64,000 bases of DNA from Muribaculaceae bacterium (GTDB taxonomy: Bacteria; Bacteroidota; Bacteroidia; Bacteroidales; Muribaculaceae): NCBI GenBank assembly GCA_014867205.1, contig WGUO01000001.1, forward strand, positions 124,001 to 188,000, written 5' to 3'. This document shows, one piece after another, positions 17,094-25,585 of the stretch. Each line of letters opens with the position of its first letter. Within the stretch, counting starts at the first letter, position 1. The notes below the pieces were generated by a model. That model was not told where the DNA came from. It saw only the letters and a program-made list of their open reading frames with translations, and ran no database searches. A program made the position numbers and the translations under genes.

Positions 17094-19679
17094 ATGCTGA
17101 AATTTAGAAATTACATATATTTTCGCAGTCTTATCATATTTGTTGCAGCGACACTTGTCCTGTTCACTGTCACATTTGAATCCTCAGCGAAGCCAGACCG
17201 AGGCTCGCGCAAGAGGGTTGTCGGCGTCGTGACCGATTCCGTCACAGGTGAGCGTCTTCCTTTTGTCAACGTGTACTCCAAAAAGAACAAGACCGGCACG
17301 ACGACCGACCTTAACGGAGTCTTCACCCTCTATCTTCCGGTTGGCTCGGAAATGGATGTCTCCTCGCTCGGCTATACACCGGCGACAAAGAGGGTGCAAG
17401 GCTTATCCGACACGGTTCGGTTCCTGATGTCGCCATCGACAACCGACCTGGCAGAGGTTGTGGTGAAGCCCAAGAAGCAGAAATATTCGAAGAAGAACAA
17501 CCCTGCAGTCGAACTGATGCGCCGCGTGCGTGCCGACCATGACCTGCACGACCCGACACGCGAGCCCTATTACAGTTATGACCGGTATGACAAGATGATG
17601 CTCGGCCTCAACAATTACAACGGCTATCTTCCGGGTGAAGACGGCAAGGTCAAGGGGAAGTTCAAGTCAATTGCAGAACTTGTCGATACGGCGGTATGGA
17701 CAGGAAAGCGTGTGCTTGACCTCTCGATGAAGGAGAAAGTGGCCACACGCCTGACCGCCGGTGACGGCACCGACAAGGAGATTGTGACCGCGCAGCGCAA
17801 CAACGGTGTTGACAAGGGGCTCGACCAGAACTATACCCGCGCCTTGTTTGAGGATGTGCTTCGCGAGGTCGATGTCTACGCCAACGACATACCCGTGATG
17901 CGGAACCGTTTCGTGAGTCCGCTGTCGGCTATAGGCGCTGACTATTATAAATATCACATCGAGGACACGGTGATGATCGGCACCGACCGCTGTGTCGAAC
18001 TCTCGTTTGTGCCGCATAATCCGGAGTCGATGGGTTTCAACGGCAAGCTATACATACCTGTCAATGACTCGGTGAAGTATGTGCGCCGGGTGATGATGCG
18101 TCTGCCCAAGGGCGCCAATGTCAATTATGTAGAGAACATGATGCTGAGCCAGAATTTCCGCAGGGACTCAATTGGGAAGGTCCATAAGGTGCTTGATGAC
18201 ATGGTGGTGGAGTTGCATCTGGCCGGCTCGGTCGGTCAGGCATATATGTCACGCCAGTCGCGCTACGACCGGCAGTCGTATGACCGGCGCGAGGATCTTG
18301 ACGAGTATTATTCTAAAATCGGAAACATGTTTGTCATTGATGAGGCTGAGGGACATGATGCCGAGTTTTGGAACGAGGCCCGCATGCTTCCTCTGTCGTA
18401 TGCCGAGAAACAGCTTGCTGTCGATGAGTCGCCGTTCCGAAAGCTGCCGGTAATCTACTGGACATCGAAAGCCGTTGAACTGATCATTAAGGGTTATGTG
18501 GTGACGGGCAAGAACAGCAAGTTTGACTTTGGCCCGATCGACACCTTCGTCAGTTACAACGCAACCGAGGGCTTTCGCCTTGCGGTGGGTGGCATGACCA
18601 CAGCCAATCTCAGCGACAGGGTGTTCGGTCGAGGTTATGTGGCTTACGGTTTCAAGGACCGTAGATGGAAGTATAACGCCGAACTGGAATACTCTTTTAA
18701 CAGCAAGAAGTATCATTCGCGAGAGTTCCCGATCAACGGCATTCGCGCCACCTACCGCTATGACGTGTATAAGCTCGGCCAGCATTATATGACCAATTCT
18801 GCCAGCAACCTGCTGAGTTCCATTAAGCGTCTTTACAGCAATCTATCGACATACGAGCGGCTTGCCCGGCTGGAGTATAACATAGAATGGCTTAACAACC
18901 TGTCTTTTCATGCCTCGGTAAGTCATCAGCGGCAGTATTCGTCACCTTACGTGCAGTTCAGGGCCCTCGATGGCACTAACGTGCATTCTTACACACAGAA
19001 CAGTCTGCGCCTTATGGTGCGCTGGGCTCCGGGAGAGAAGTTCATGCAGACCTATGTCGACCGTCACTACATTAACCGCGATGCAATTTGTCTTTCGCTT
19101 GCTCATGAGTTCGGCCCCAAGGGCCTTTTCGGTTCGGAGTACACCCTTAATCTGACCGAGTTCTGCCTACAGAAGCGGTTCTGGTTCTCGGCATTCGGCT
19201 ATGCAGATGTAATCTTTAAGGCGGCCAAGTTATGGAACCAGGTGCAGTTCCCGGCTCTGCTCTGGCAGAATGCGAACGTGGCGTATACGGTTCAGTCGGA
19301 GACGTTCTCGCTGCTGAATCCCATGGAGTTCGCCATGGACCAGTATGTGTCGCTCGACCTGAATTATAACATGAACGGTTTGATATTCAATCGTATTCCT
19401 CTGATCAAGAAGTTGCGTCTGCGTGAGGTGTTTACGTTTAAGGGATTCGCCGGGAGTCTGACACGGAAGAATAATCCTGCCTATAATGACAACCTGTTCC
19501 GCTTTCCCGACAGTGGCGTGACGCAGGTCATGGGTAAGACCCCCTACATGGAAATTGGTGTCGGCATTGACAATATCCTGACTTTCCTGCGTTTGGATTA
19601 TATATGGAGGCTCTCTTACCGCAATAAGCCGGGAGCCCCGAATTCGGGACTCCGGTTCTCGTTCCATTTTGCGTTCTGA
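17094..19679 (+). CDS. DUF5686 outer-membrane protein with carboxypeptidase-regulatory-like domain
   Basis: 861 residues from the ATG at 17094 (MLKFRNYIYF); an ATG at 17073 is also possible, while the frame's TTG at 17028 is unlikely. A signal segment is followed by a CarboxypepD_reg-like beta-sandwich (residues about 45-125: VVGVVTDSVTGERLPFVNVY, then TGTTTDLNGVFTLYLP). The remainder belongs to the DUF5686 family, ending in many amphipathic strands and a terminal Phe (RFSFHFAF), typical of an outer-membrane barrel. Members are common in Bacteroidetes; their cargo is undefined. It is monocistronic, and the next gene starts 68 bases downstream. Confidence 0.85.
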   Translation: MLKFRNYIYFRSLIIFVAATLVLFTVTFESSAKPDRGSRKRVVGVVTDSVTGERLPFVNVYSKKNKTGTTTDLNGVFTLYLPVGSEMDVSSLGYTPATKRVQGLSDTVRFLMSPSTTDLAEVVVKPKKQKYSKKNNPAVELMRRVRADHDLHDPTREPYYSYDRYDKMMLGLNNYNGYLPGEDGKVKGKFKSIAELVDTAVWTGKRVLDLSMKEKVATRLTAGDGTDKEIVTAQRNNGVDKGLDQNYTRALFEDVLREVDVYANDIPVMRNRFVSPLSAIGADYYKYHIEDTVMIGTDRCVELSFVPHNPESMGFNGKLYIPVNDSVKYVRRVMMRLPKGANVNYVENMMLSQNFRRDSIGKVHKVLDDMVVELHLAGSVGQAYMSRQSRYDRQSYDRREDLDEYYSKIGNMFVIDEAEGHDAEFWNEARMLPLSYAEKQLAVDESPFRKLPVIYWTSKAVELIIKGYVVTGKNSKFDFGPIDTFVSYNATEGFRLAVGGMTTANLSDRVFGRGYVAYGFKDRRWKYNAELEYSFNSKKYHSREFPINGIRATYRYDVYKLGQHYMTNSASNLLSSIKRLYSNLSTYERLARLEYNIEWLNNLSFHASVSHQRQYSSPYVQFRALDGTNVHSYTQNSLRLMVRWAPGEKFMQTYVDRHYINRDAICLSLAHEFGPKGLFGSEYTLNLTEFCLQKRFWFSAFGYADVIFKAAKLWNQVQFPALLWQNANVAYTVQSETFSLLNPMEFAMDQYVSLDLNYNMNGLIFNRIPLIKKLRLREVFTFKGFAGSLTRKNNPAYNDNLFRFPDSGVTQVMGKTPYMEIGVGIDNILTFLRLDYIWRLSYRNKPGAPNSGLRFSFHFAF

Positions 19680-19747
19680 CGCACGGAAATGTCGGAGAGA
19701 TTCTCACCCATAGGATTTTTTTCAGACTAACCAAAAACATATAGACC

Positions 19748-20302
19748 ATGATTGACGAAATATTGAGACATAACCGCGAGTTTGTGGCATCGAAAGGTTA
19801 CGAGAGATTCGTGACCTCAAAATATCCTGACAGAAAGATAGCGATAGTGACGTGTATGGATACGCGTCTTGTTGAACTGCTTCCTGCCGCGCTTGGCATA
19901 CGTAATGGCGACGTGAAGATAATCAAGAATGCCGGTGGTACTATCACCAATCCGTTTGACTCGACCATGCGCTCGCTGCTTGTTGCCGTCTACGAGCTTG
20001 GCGTGAATGAGATAATGGTTATCGGGCATACAGGTTGCGGCGTGCAGGGCATGAACGCGGACGAGATGCTTCACCTGATGCGTGAGAGGGGAGTCAGCGA
20101 GGAACACATATCGCTGATGCGTCACTGCGGTATCGACCTCAATGGCTGGCTTCACGGTTTCGAGGAAACCGAGACGGCAGTTAGCGAGACCGTCGACCTG
20201 ATACGCAATCACCCCCTGATGGCCTCGGATGTCCGCGTCGCCGGCTACATCATGGACTCTCTCACCGGCCAGCTCACCGTCATCGAGAACAGGAAATTTT
20301 AA
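19748..20302 (+). CDS. Beta-class carbonic anhydrase
   Basis: 184 residues. Zinc ligands are Cys36, His94 and Cys97 (TCMDTR and GHTGCG), with the Asp38-Arg40 dyad that gates the active site. Interconverts CO2 and bicarbonate, supplying bicarbonate for carboxylation reactions. The stop falls at the edge of the AT-rich accessory block. Confidence 0.94.
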   Translation: MIDEILRHNREFVASKGYERFVTSKYPDRKIAIVTCMDTRLVELLPAALGIRNGDVKIIKNAGGTITNPFDSTMRSLLVAVYELGVNEIMVIGHTGCGVQGMNADEMLHLMRERGVSEEHISLMRHCGIDLNGWLHGFEETETAVSETVDLIRNHPLMASDVRVAGYIMDSLTGQLTVIENRKF

Positions 20303-20315
20303 CGAGTGCCCAAGA

Positions 20316-20548
20316 TCATATTCTGCATCGAAAAATACATCTATGTAAATTCTTGAGGGCTTCTTTGATAATTGCCAAAGCATCTTCCTCTTTGCCATTA
20401 TGGATAAGAGCCATAAGATATGGCAGTTGCACGATTCAAACTCGGCTCCGTAGCATAAAAGCACGACTAACATTTGGCATAACAACATGACGCCACAAAG
20501 TAGCATCATTGCCTCAAACTTCCAAAATCGTTTATCGGTCAGTTTCAT
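20316..20548 (-). pseudogene. Decayed duplicate of the adjacent membrane-anchored accessory gene
   Basis: The first residues (MKLTDKRFW then a hydrophobic stretch) closely match the start of the neighbouring 231-residue protein (MKQTDKRFW), and 27 of 28 bases around the start codon are shared. After the transmembrane segment the frame runs into the carbonic anhydrase gene on the wrong strand. A second frame gives a coding-like tail (LMALIHNGKEEDALAIIKEA) ending at a stop at 20316-20318. This fits a gene copy broken by a frameshift near 20430. Evidence is visual only. Confidence 0.45.
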
Positions 20549-20557
20549 TGCTCGATA

Positions 20558-21253
20558 TTATTCTAACGGCCATTGCTTTAACGGCCATTGCTTTAACGGC
20601 CATTGCTTCTCTATCATTATGCCATCGCGTGTGTAATACTTCCATGTCCCGATATTATCTGTGTAGTCGCCTTCTCTATTCCAATCATGGAGCATCCATC
20701 CTTCTGCTGCAAGTTCCCCGTCTTCATAGTATTGACGGCAATAAATCAGCGAATCCGGAGCAAACGGATAGATTGTATTAATGCTGTCCGTGTTTGCACG
20801 AAGACTATCATATTTCCAAACGGACTTATATGACTGGAACACCTCCATGAATAGTTCTTCTTGCTTTTCTGCTGTCAGGTTATTGTCATAATCCCATATC
20901 CAGTATTTACGCGGTGAATAATAACTATAATTCTCATCAGGTCCTAACGTAACGGTAAGCCAATATTGTCCGTCTTTAGTTGGTTCATAATAAAATAGAT
21001 AACCTCGATATTCGTATGTCTCGTTCCTATCCGTGAAAGGACTCCCTAACTCATTAAGATCAACTGGCAGACGGTTATTAACACACTGAAAATCATTAAT
21101 CATTACGATAATTTCATTTCCCACACGCTCTATATCAGCAGTATCAGTTGTCATACACCTTTTGAAAAACACGACAATTGCAATCAGTAGTGAGATAATC
21201 AACACTACGATAAGTGTGCGCCAATTCCAAAATCGTTTATCGGTCTGTTTCAT
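20558..21253 (-). CDS. Membrane-anchored MORN-like protein with QWPLK repeats
   Basis: 231 residues. One N-terminal transmembrane helix (residues about 14-30) is followed by an extracytoplasmic domain. The C-terminal part (YYEDGELAAEGWML, IGTWKYYTRDGIM) resembles MORN-variant repeats as found in YwqK-like antitoxin or immunity proteins. The last residues are QWPLK-QWPLK-QWPLE, encoded by a perfect 15-bp tandem repeat. The start overlaps the upstream immunity-gene stop by four bases (ATGA). It is the last intact gene of the 20.3-24.1 kb operon. Function is inferred only from neighbours. Confidence 0.6.
   Translation of the reverse strand: MKQTDKRFWNWRTLIVVLIISLLIAIVVFFKRCMTTDTADIERVGNEIIVMINDFQCVNNRLPVDLNELGSPFTDRNETYEYRGYLFYYEPTKDGQYWLTVTLGPDENYSYYSPRKYWIWDYDNNLTAEKQEELFMEVFQSYKSVWKYDSLRANTDSINTIYPFAPDSLIYCRQYYEDGELAAEGWMLHDWNREGDYTDNIGTWKYYTRDGIMIEKQWPLKQWPLKQWPLE
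20565..20609 (-). repeat. Three tandem 15-bp units in a coding 3' end
   Basis: Three consecutive copies of aacggccattgcttt; the last base of the third differs. On the minus strand they encode QWPLK three times at the C-terminus of the overlapping gene. Copy number could vary by slippage without shifting the frame. Confidence 0.9.
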
Positions 21254-21501
21254 ATTTTCTCAACTATTAAATCAAATGAGCCATCTTCCAACGAATTGTA
21301 TTCGTCCAAATGGATATGTGTGCCACAAGGCACATCTTTTTGTGCCAAATTGAGCAAATGATTTGCTAACGAAAGTAACCCCTCTCGATTAGCTGAGATA
21401 ATGACTTCATTGTCATTCGTAGAAATTTTGACGGAATAACCATCGCACCAGCAAAGGCGAAGTCCCGTGTTTACGTTATATTCAGGTACATCTATTTCCA
21501 T
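21250..21501 (-). CDS. Imm32-like immunity protein
   Basis: 83 residues. The segment GLLSLANHLLNLAQ followed by HIHLDEYNSLEDGSFDLIVEK matches what I know of the Imm32 immunity family of polymorphic toxin systems. Such proteins bind and neutralise a cognate secreted toxin. No toxin gene is present nearby. It overlaps the next gene by four bases and follows the previous by nine, so it is translationally linked in the operon. Confidence 0.7.
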   Translation of the reverse strand: MEIDVPEYNVNTGLRLCWCDGYSVKISTNDNEVIISANREGLLSLANHLLNLAQKDVPCGTHIHLDEYNSLEDGSFDLIVEKI

Positions 21502-21510
21502 ATCGTTATA

Positions 21511-22023
21511 TTATGATAATAAATCCAGTTGATTCTCCTTATACTTACTTCCTCCGGCAATGTTAACCAAATGTTCCATGTCCCATTTTTGCGTTTCCGA
21601 AAAAAGAGTTGACAGGTTGTTCTCTTGCAATGCAAATAGAAGGTCAAGATATGATTGCTGATCTGTGGCAATATAACTCATTATGCGCTCATCGTCAGCC
21701 CAGTCTATTTCTACTATTTCTCCGGTTTCTTTAAGAATGGCAAGCGGAAAAGCCTCCCGCCATCCAAAGTATATAAATCGGTCAGTTTCCCTCAAATCAT
21801 CAGATTTGACAAAACTAAAAATCATAATTGTGAGCTTGGAAACATCATAATTATTAATCAGGTCTATGACGGCATCATTCGGATCTGTAATATGATGTCC
21901 TTTTTTATTGCCAATGTGCAACTCACCCAAATATATTTGAGCAAAGCCTTCAGGCATCATCGAAAACTCACTTTCGTTTGGAGTTATCGCTCTTATTGCG
22001 GTTACAAATTCTGCTGCTGTCAT
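21511..22023 (-). CDS. Uncharacterised cytosolic protein, SUKH-like
   Basis: 170 residues, no signal or membrane segment. The middle (RFIYFGWREAFPLAILKE, then GEIVEIDWADDERI) resembles the core strands of the SUKH/SMI1-KNR4 immunity superfamily, in which a structure glimpse such as 'gdG..va.d' precedes a helix. The match is weak and I would not assign it without a profile search. It sits in an operon with an Imm32-like gene, which supports an immunity role. Confidence 0.45.
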   Translation of the reverse strand: MTAAEFVTAIRAITPNESEFSMMPEGFAQIYLGELHIGNKKGHHITDPNDAVIDLINNYDVSKLTIMIFSFVKSDDLRETDRFIYFGWREAFPLAILKETGEIVEIDWADDERIMSYIATDQQSYLDLLFALQENNLSTLFSETQKWDMEHLVNIAGGSKYKENQLDLLS

Positions 22024-22038
22024 AGAATCTAATTGATT

Positions 22039-22128
22039 TCACTTATAGTTTTCAAGTTTAAGGGCTATATCCTCCACAAAAGTATTTGCGTTAAAGATTT
22101 TACAGGTATCTTTTCCTAATAGTTTCAT
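22039..22128 (-). CDS. 29-residue mini-ORF, possibly a gene remnant
   Basis: An ATG overlaps the stop of the upstream gene in the ATGA style used throughout this operon, followed by 29 codons (starts MKLLGKDTCK, ends KLENYK) and a TGA. It begins like a normal cytosolic protein and then stops, so it may be the head of a truncated gene or a true small protein. Confidence 0.3.
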   Translation of the reverse strand: MKLLGKDTCKIFNANTFVEDIALKLENYK

Positions 22129-22364
22129 CGCTTTTCTCCTTTCCGCCAAAGGCAAATAAACAGAGCAAGGGCAATAAAATAGTTGAGCCAAAGGGCAACC
22201 GACAATGAATCAACCCTCAGATACATTCTATCTATTATATCTTGAATATCGTATGGCTCAATAAAATATTTCAAATCCAGATAGGCATTAAGACTCATAA
22301 GCAATTCGCAAATGCCAATCGCTCCAAAGGCTATAACGCCGACTATTTTCTGCCACTTATTCAT
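22125..22364 (-). CDS. Small membrane protein with two helices
   Basis: 79 residues with two hydrophobic helices (residues about 7-27 and 56-73) separated by an acidic loop, ending in a basic tail (WRKGEKR), which suggests both termini in the cytoplasm. It overlaps the upstream gene by eight bases and the next start by four. No family recognised. Immunity proteins against pore-forming or envelope-acting toxins are often of this size and shape, but that is only a possibility. Confidence 0.55.
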   Translation of the reverse strand: MNKWQKIVGVIAFGAIGICELLMSLNAYLDLKYFIEPYDIQDIIDRMYLRVDSLSVALWLNYFIALALFICLWRKGEKR

Positions 22365-23088
22365 AATCGTAACGTGATGTGTATGATTGGTATGGAATTT
22401 TATTCATACGCAGGTAATCCTCAAAAGTCTCATATCTGTCGAGATTCTGCAAATAATCTCCGTAGGCTTTATAATACCTGCGGCAATCCTCAACCAAGTT
22501 TTCACAAAGAGGCATATTCAACTTTCGTGAAATACGCTCAAACTCATTTGTATCCTCAATCATTGCCGGAATATCTGATACACTTGCTCCGTCATAGCCG
22601 TTCAACACTCCCGATGGCATTTCATGTATGGAAAACTCAAGAAAATATTTGAGAGCATCATACTTGTATCTGAGAGCATAGACATTATCCGGTTCAAATT
22701 CAAGTAACATATCCGCCAATTGAAACGGCTGATACTTCCCTCCGCTGTGATCACAAAAAATTGCCAGCGGACTGTCAGAGTGTATGCATGAGCTTTCATG
22801 CTCCCGGAAACAATGGAACAAAAATCTTAAGCCATCATATCCGCCAGTCTCCAAATCAGCGGCTATCGCCGGACATATAACCTTGTTTATAAACACTCTG
22901 TTCCAGCAAATGTCATTATGATTGTCCCAAAAGTCCTTAATCTCACCAAGGGACAACATTCCTCTCTCATAATCCGTTTTCTCCCATTGGGAGAGCAGAA
23001 CGTGCCGCTGTTTCCTCTCAGGTTTGCTTAGCCCGTCAGCTCGGAATTTACTGCAAATTTCAAGATAATCAGATAATATTCGGTTCAT
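22357..23088 (-). CDS. Uncharacterised 243-residue protein of the accessory operon
   Basis: A soluble, acidic, Tyr- and Cys-containing protein with no signal peptide or membrane segment. The sequence is predicted mostly helical (LADMLLEFEPDNVYALRYKY and FERISRKLNMPLCENLVED look like paired helices). I do not recognise the family. Overlaps of four and eight bases with its neighbours show it belongs to the translationally coupled operon. Confidence 0.55.
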   Translation of the reverse strand: MNRILSDYLEICSKFRADGLSKPERKQRHVLLSQWEKTDYERGMLSLGEIKDFWDNHNDICWNRVFINKVICPAIAADLETGGYDGLRFLFHCFREHESSCIHSDSPLAIFCDHSGGKYQPFQLADMLLEFEPDNVYALRYKYDALKYFLEFSIHEMPSGVLNGYDGASVSDIPAMIEDTNEFERISRKLNMPLCENLVEDCRRYYKAYGDYLQNLDRYETFEDYLRMNKIPYQSYTSRYDYE

Positions 23089-23264
23089 CGCTTGCCTCCT
23101 TTCCTGTTAATGAGCCAAAGGATACCGCCCCAAAACAGCACATTTGCACCGACCAATAAGATATTGGTCAGTGCATCGGGCGAGTCGAAGCAGAATATCA
23201 GGCTGAACATGAATAAGAGCATGACAACCGCTGAAGCTATGAATTTACCAATTTGATCCATCAT
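23085..23264 (-). CDS. 59-residue two-helix membrane protein
   Basis: From ATG at 23264 to TGA at 23085. Helices at residues about 8-26 (IASAVVMLLFMFSLIF) and 34-51 (NILLVGANVLFWGGILWL), with a basic tail (RKGGKR) similar to the 79-residue neighbour. It overlaps both adjacent genes by four bases (ATGA at each end), which strongly supports that it is translated. Confidence 0.6.
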   Translation of the reverse strand: MMDQIGKFIASAVVMLLFMFSLIFCFDSPDALTNILLVGANVLFWGGILWLINRKGGKR

Positions 23265-24118
23265 TTGCTATTTCTATTTTCTGATCTTTTTATGAATGCT
23301 TTTACCACTTTAGGTGATAGTTCGCCGATAGAATCTTGTGTAAATTTCAATCGTGGTACTATAAGATAGCCATCAGGAGTCTTTACAGCTATACAATCAC
23401 CCTGATTTTCAATATCATAATATACAGAACCTTCATAAGTTACTTGCTCTTCAAAATAGCTTATTTCGACAAAATCGTCGGGGAATACGAATGTTCCGCA
23501 AGATTGCGGTATCAATAATGGCTGTAATTGATATAAACTGTCTATTAGTGCTGTTATTTCTTTGGCATGACTATGATATTTGGCTGAATCAATCGGCAAC
23601 ACCCATGCGACGGGCGATGTTCCTTGCTCCAATCCATACATGCAGCCTTTCAGTGTGTCAACTTTGAAACAGTTGACTTTTCTGTTTCCATAATCATATT
23701 GCCTGATACCATGTGGTAGTTTGCGAATAAACAACCCCTCTTTTTTACCTAACCAGTAATGCGGGGCGGCCATCATAATCCCTCTTTCCTCATAAAGCAC
23801 ATAATCGCCATCTTCGGCCACAATAAAATGTCGACCACAGTAAAATAGCAGTGGTAATGCAATGACAGCGGGAATGAGAGAGAACCAGAAATCTATTCTC
23901 AACCACCATTTCAGTAATCCCGGCTTTTCAAGTCCTCGGCTGACAGGGAGAGCGAGCAATCCCAGAATATACCCTACCACTAAAAGATTGTTGATTAAAT
24001 TCCATCGCCATATCACGCCATTATTCGTCACGGTTATCATCACAATGATAACTGGCAGGAGCGCAATTTGCACCCACACCATCCAAATGACTATTTTATA
24101 TCGGAGAGATTCGGACAT
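23261..24118 (-). CDS. Membrane protein heading the accessory operon
   Basis: 285 residues. Three hydrophobic helices occupy residues about 9-30, 42-60 and 75-93, followed by a long hydrophilic C-terminal domain (about 190 residues) with many aromatic and acidic residues. No recognised family. It is the first gene of the coupled minus-strand set that runs to 20558. Its base composition is lower in GC than the flanking core genes, consistent with acquisition by transfer. Confidence 0.5.
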   Translation of the reverse strand: MSESLRYKIVIWMVWVQIALLPVIIVMITVTNNGVIWRWNLINNLLVVGYILGLLALPVSRGLEKPGLLKWWLRIDFWFSLIPAVIALPLLFYCGRHFIVAEDGDYVLYEERGIMMAAPHYWLGKKEGLFIRKLPHGIRQYDYGNRKVNCFKVDTLKGCMYGLEQGTSPVAWVLPIDSAKYHSHAKEITALIDSLYQLQPLLIPQSCGTFVFPDDFVEISYFEEQVTYEGSVYYDIENQGDCIAVKTPDGYLIVPRLKFTQDSIGELSPKVVKAFIKRSENRNSK

Positions 24119-24234
24119 AGTTCACTCTAATAGTCTATTATCTGTAATTAAGCAAAGTTACAACGAATAATCGACATTCGATGTGACAAATGTCCCATTA
24201 GACCGTGAAAATCAGCGTGGAACGAAGAATTTTT

Positions 24235-24825
24235 TTAAATATCCTCACATTCGGAAGCGTCGGTGGCACTTTCAGCCTCACGGATGCGGTGCAACTGACG
24301 GCGGGAGATACCTAAATAGGAGGCAATCTCCTGAATGGGCAGATTGTGCATCACGCCGGGATAGCGGAAGACAAGTTCATGGAAGCGTTCTGTCGGGGTC
24401 TTTACAAGCATATTCAGATAACGGCAATATGCCTCCTGCAGCAGATTGGAGGAAACCTCGGCGACAAAGCCGGGATTGCACTCTATGATAAACCGTCGCG
24501 CATCTTCGACTGACACACGTTGAACCTCGGCATCACATCCCGCGACAATGGAGGTTAGCGAAGGCTGGTCATACAGGAATCCCTGCACATAGTCAGTAAC
24601 CACTTCGCCCTCGAAAGAGAAGCCCGTTACTACTTCCTGCCCCTTTGAATTAAGAGCCACATATTTGAAATATCCCGACTTTACCACACCCACATAGCGG
24701 CACAATCGCCCCTGCTGAACCATCCTCTCGCCCTTGGCATAGACAACGCTCCTGCCATTAGCCGCGACATAATCATTCAGCACCGACAGGTCAATCCTCG
24801 TCATAAAATCGTTAAGCTGCGCCAT
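24235..24825 (-). CDS. Crp/Fnr-family transcription regulator
   Basis: 196 residues: an N-terminal cyclic-nucleotide-binding-like beta barrel (residues about 20-115, VVYAKGERMVQQG to GFSFEGEVV), a dimerisation helix, and a C-terminal winged helix-turn-helix (LPIQEIASYLGISRRQLHRIR). No cysteine cluster of the Fnr type is evident, so the effector is unknown. It may control the adjacent accessory operon, but there is no direct sign of that. Confidence 0.85.
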   Translation of the reverse strand: MAQLNDFMTRIDLSVLNDYVAANGRSVVYAKGERMVQQGRLCRYVGVVKSGYFKYVALNSKGQEVVTGFSFEGEVVTDYVQGFLYDQPSLTSIVAGCDAEVQRVSVEDARRFIIECNPGFVAEVSSNLLQEAYCRYLNMLVKTPTERFHELVFRYPGVMHNLPIQEIASYLGISRRQLHRIREAESATDASECEDI

Positions 24826-24897
24826 ATCTTTGGATGTTACTCGTCAAAATCCATGTGCTTTTTATCTCAAAATGCGGATAATGCGGGAAATGCAAGG

Positions 24898-25410
24898 TTA
24901 TTCCAATTCCATCATGTCGAAAAACATAAGGCGTGTGTGGTCATTCTGTATCTTTTCTGACAGCACTTTGAAGTTGTTTTTCAGATAAAAGTCTATGGCA
25001 GAGAGGTAGGCATCAACAGTCAGATAGCGGAACGCTGAATAATTGGGATTCCCATTAAGCATATCTTTCAGAAGATTCATAAGGTCTGTCCCTATATTCC
25101 GACCCTTGTATTTTGATGAGACGGCAAACCTGCCAATCTTGACTGCCGGGTAACTTCCGAACTGCTTACGTTCCGGGAAGCCTCCCTTGATTTTCTTCCA
25201 TTGATTATTGGTTACATCCTGACGGCTGATTTTGTCGTTCAAGAGGCAGAAATACGCGACTATGCTTCCGCAATCCTCAAGGATATAGGAAGTGGCAATA
25301 CGTTTGTCGAGGAAACCTTTGGCATCCTCGACAAGAAAATTGTTCAAATCTTCGTCACCGCAATCAAATCCGTCAAGCACGGTTTCCGGCGAAAGTCTTA
25401 CAAGTTTCAT
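24898..25410 (-). CDS. GNAT acetyltransferase, probable toxin of a type II pair
   Basis: 170 residues with the layout of TacT-like toxins: N-terminal FDCGDEDLNNFLVEDA, the acetyl-CoA loop IGRFAVSSKYKGRNIGTDL, and RYLTVDAYLSAIDFYLKNNF. TacT-type enzymes acetylate charged aminoacyl-tRNA and halt translation. The gene starts four bases after a small gene of antitoxin size. This arrangement, not an assay, is the basis for the toxin call; a metabolic acetyltransferase remains possible. Confidence 0.75.
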   Translation of the reverse strand: MKLVRLSPETVLDGFDCGDEDLNNFLVEDAKGFLDKRIATSYILEDCGSIVAYFCLLNDKISRQDVTNNQWKKIKGGFPERKQFGSYPAVKIGRFAVSSKYKGRNIGTDLMNLLKDMLNGNPNYSAFRYLTVDAYLSAIDFYLKNNFKVLSEKIQNDHTRLMFFDMMELE

Positions 25411-25414
25411 CTTT

Positions 25415-25585
25415 TTACAAGCAGATGGTAATGTATTCCTTTGCTTTCTTGACCGCTTCTTTGAGCTTTCTTGAATTCTCGGCGCGCTGTTCCTTGGTCA
25501 GACTCTCGACCTCCATTCTGAGTTTCTCAAAACGGATTGCGTCTTCGCCTGTCAGAACCGGGGTTTCCGCTATTGGTCGTGCCAT
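25415..25585 (-). CDS. Small antitoxin partner of the GNAT protein
   Basis: 56 residues from the ATG at 25585 (MARPIAETPVL). A clear Shine-Dalgarno AGGAGA lies upstream, unusual for this genome. An in-frame GTG at 25639 is rejected. The C-terminal half is a charged helix (SLTKEQRAENSRKLKEAVKK), plausible as the toxin-binding tail. Small proteins of this MARPI/ETP type are known upstream of GNAT toxins in Bacteroidales as I recall. It would neutralise the toxin and repress the operon. Confidence 0.65.
   Translation of the reverse strand: MARPIAETPVLTGEDAIRFEKLRMEVESLTKEQRAENSRKLKEAVKKAKEYITICL

Noticed and set aside
19817..20548. A 243-codon minus-strand gene over the carbonic anhydrase gene
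   Set aside because: Only the first part is related to a real gene; the rest is antisense to a conserved enzyme. Treated as a decayed copy ending at 20316.
20565..20609. Tandem repeat as a CRISPR array
   Set aside because: Units are adjacent with no spacers and encode protein; no cas genes anywhere in the window.
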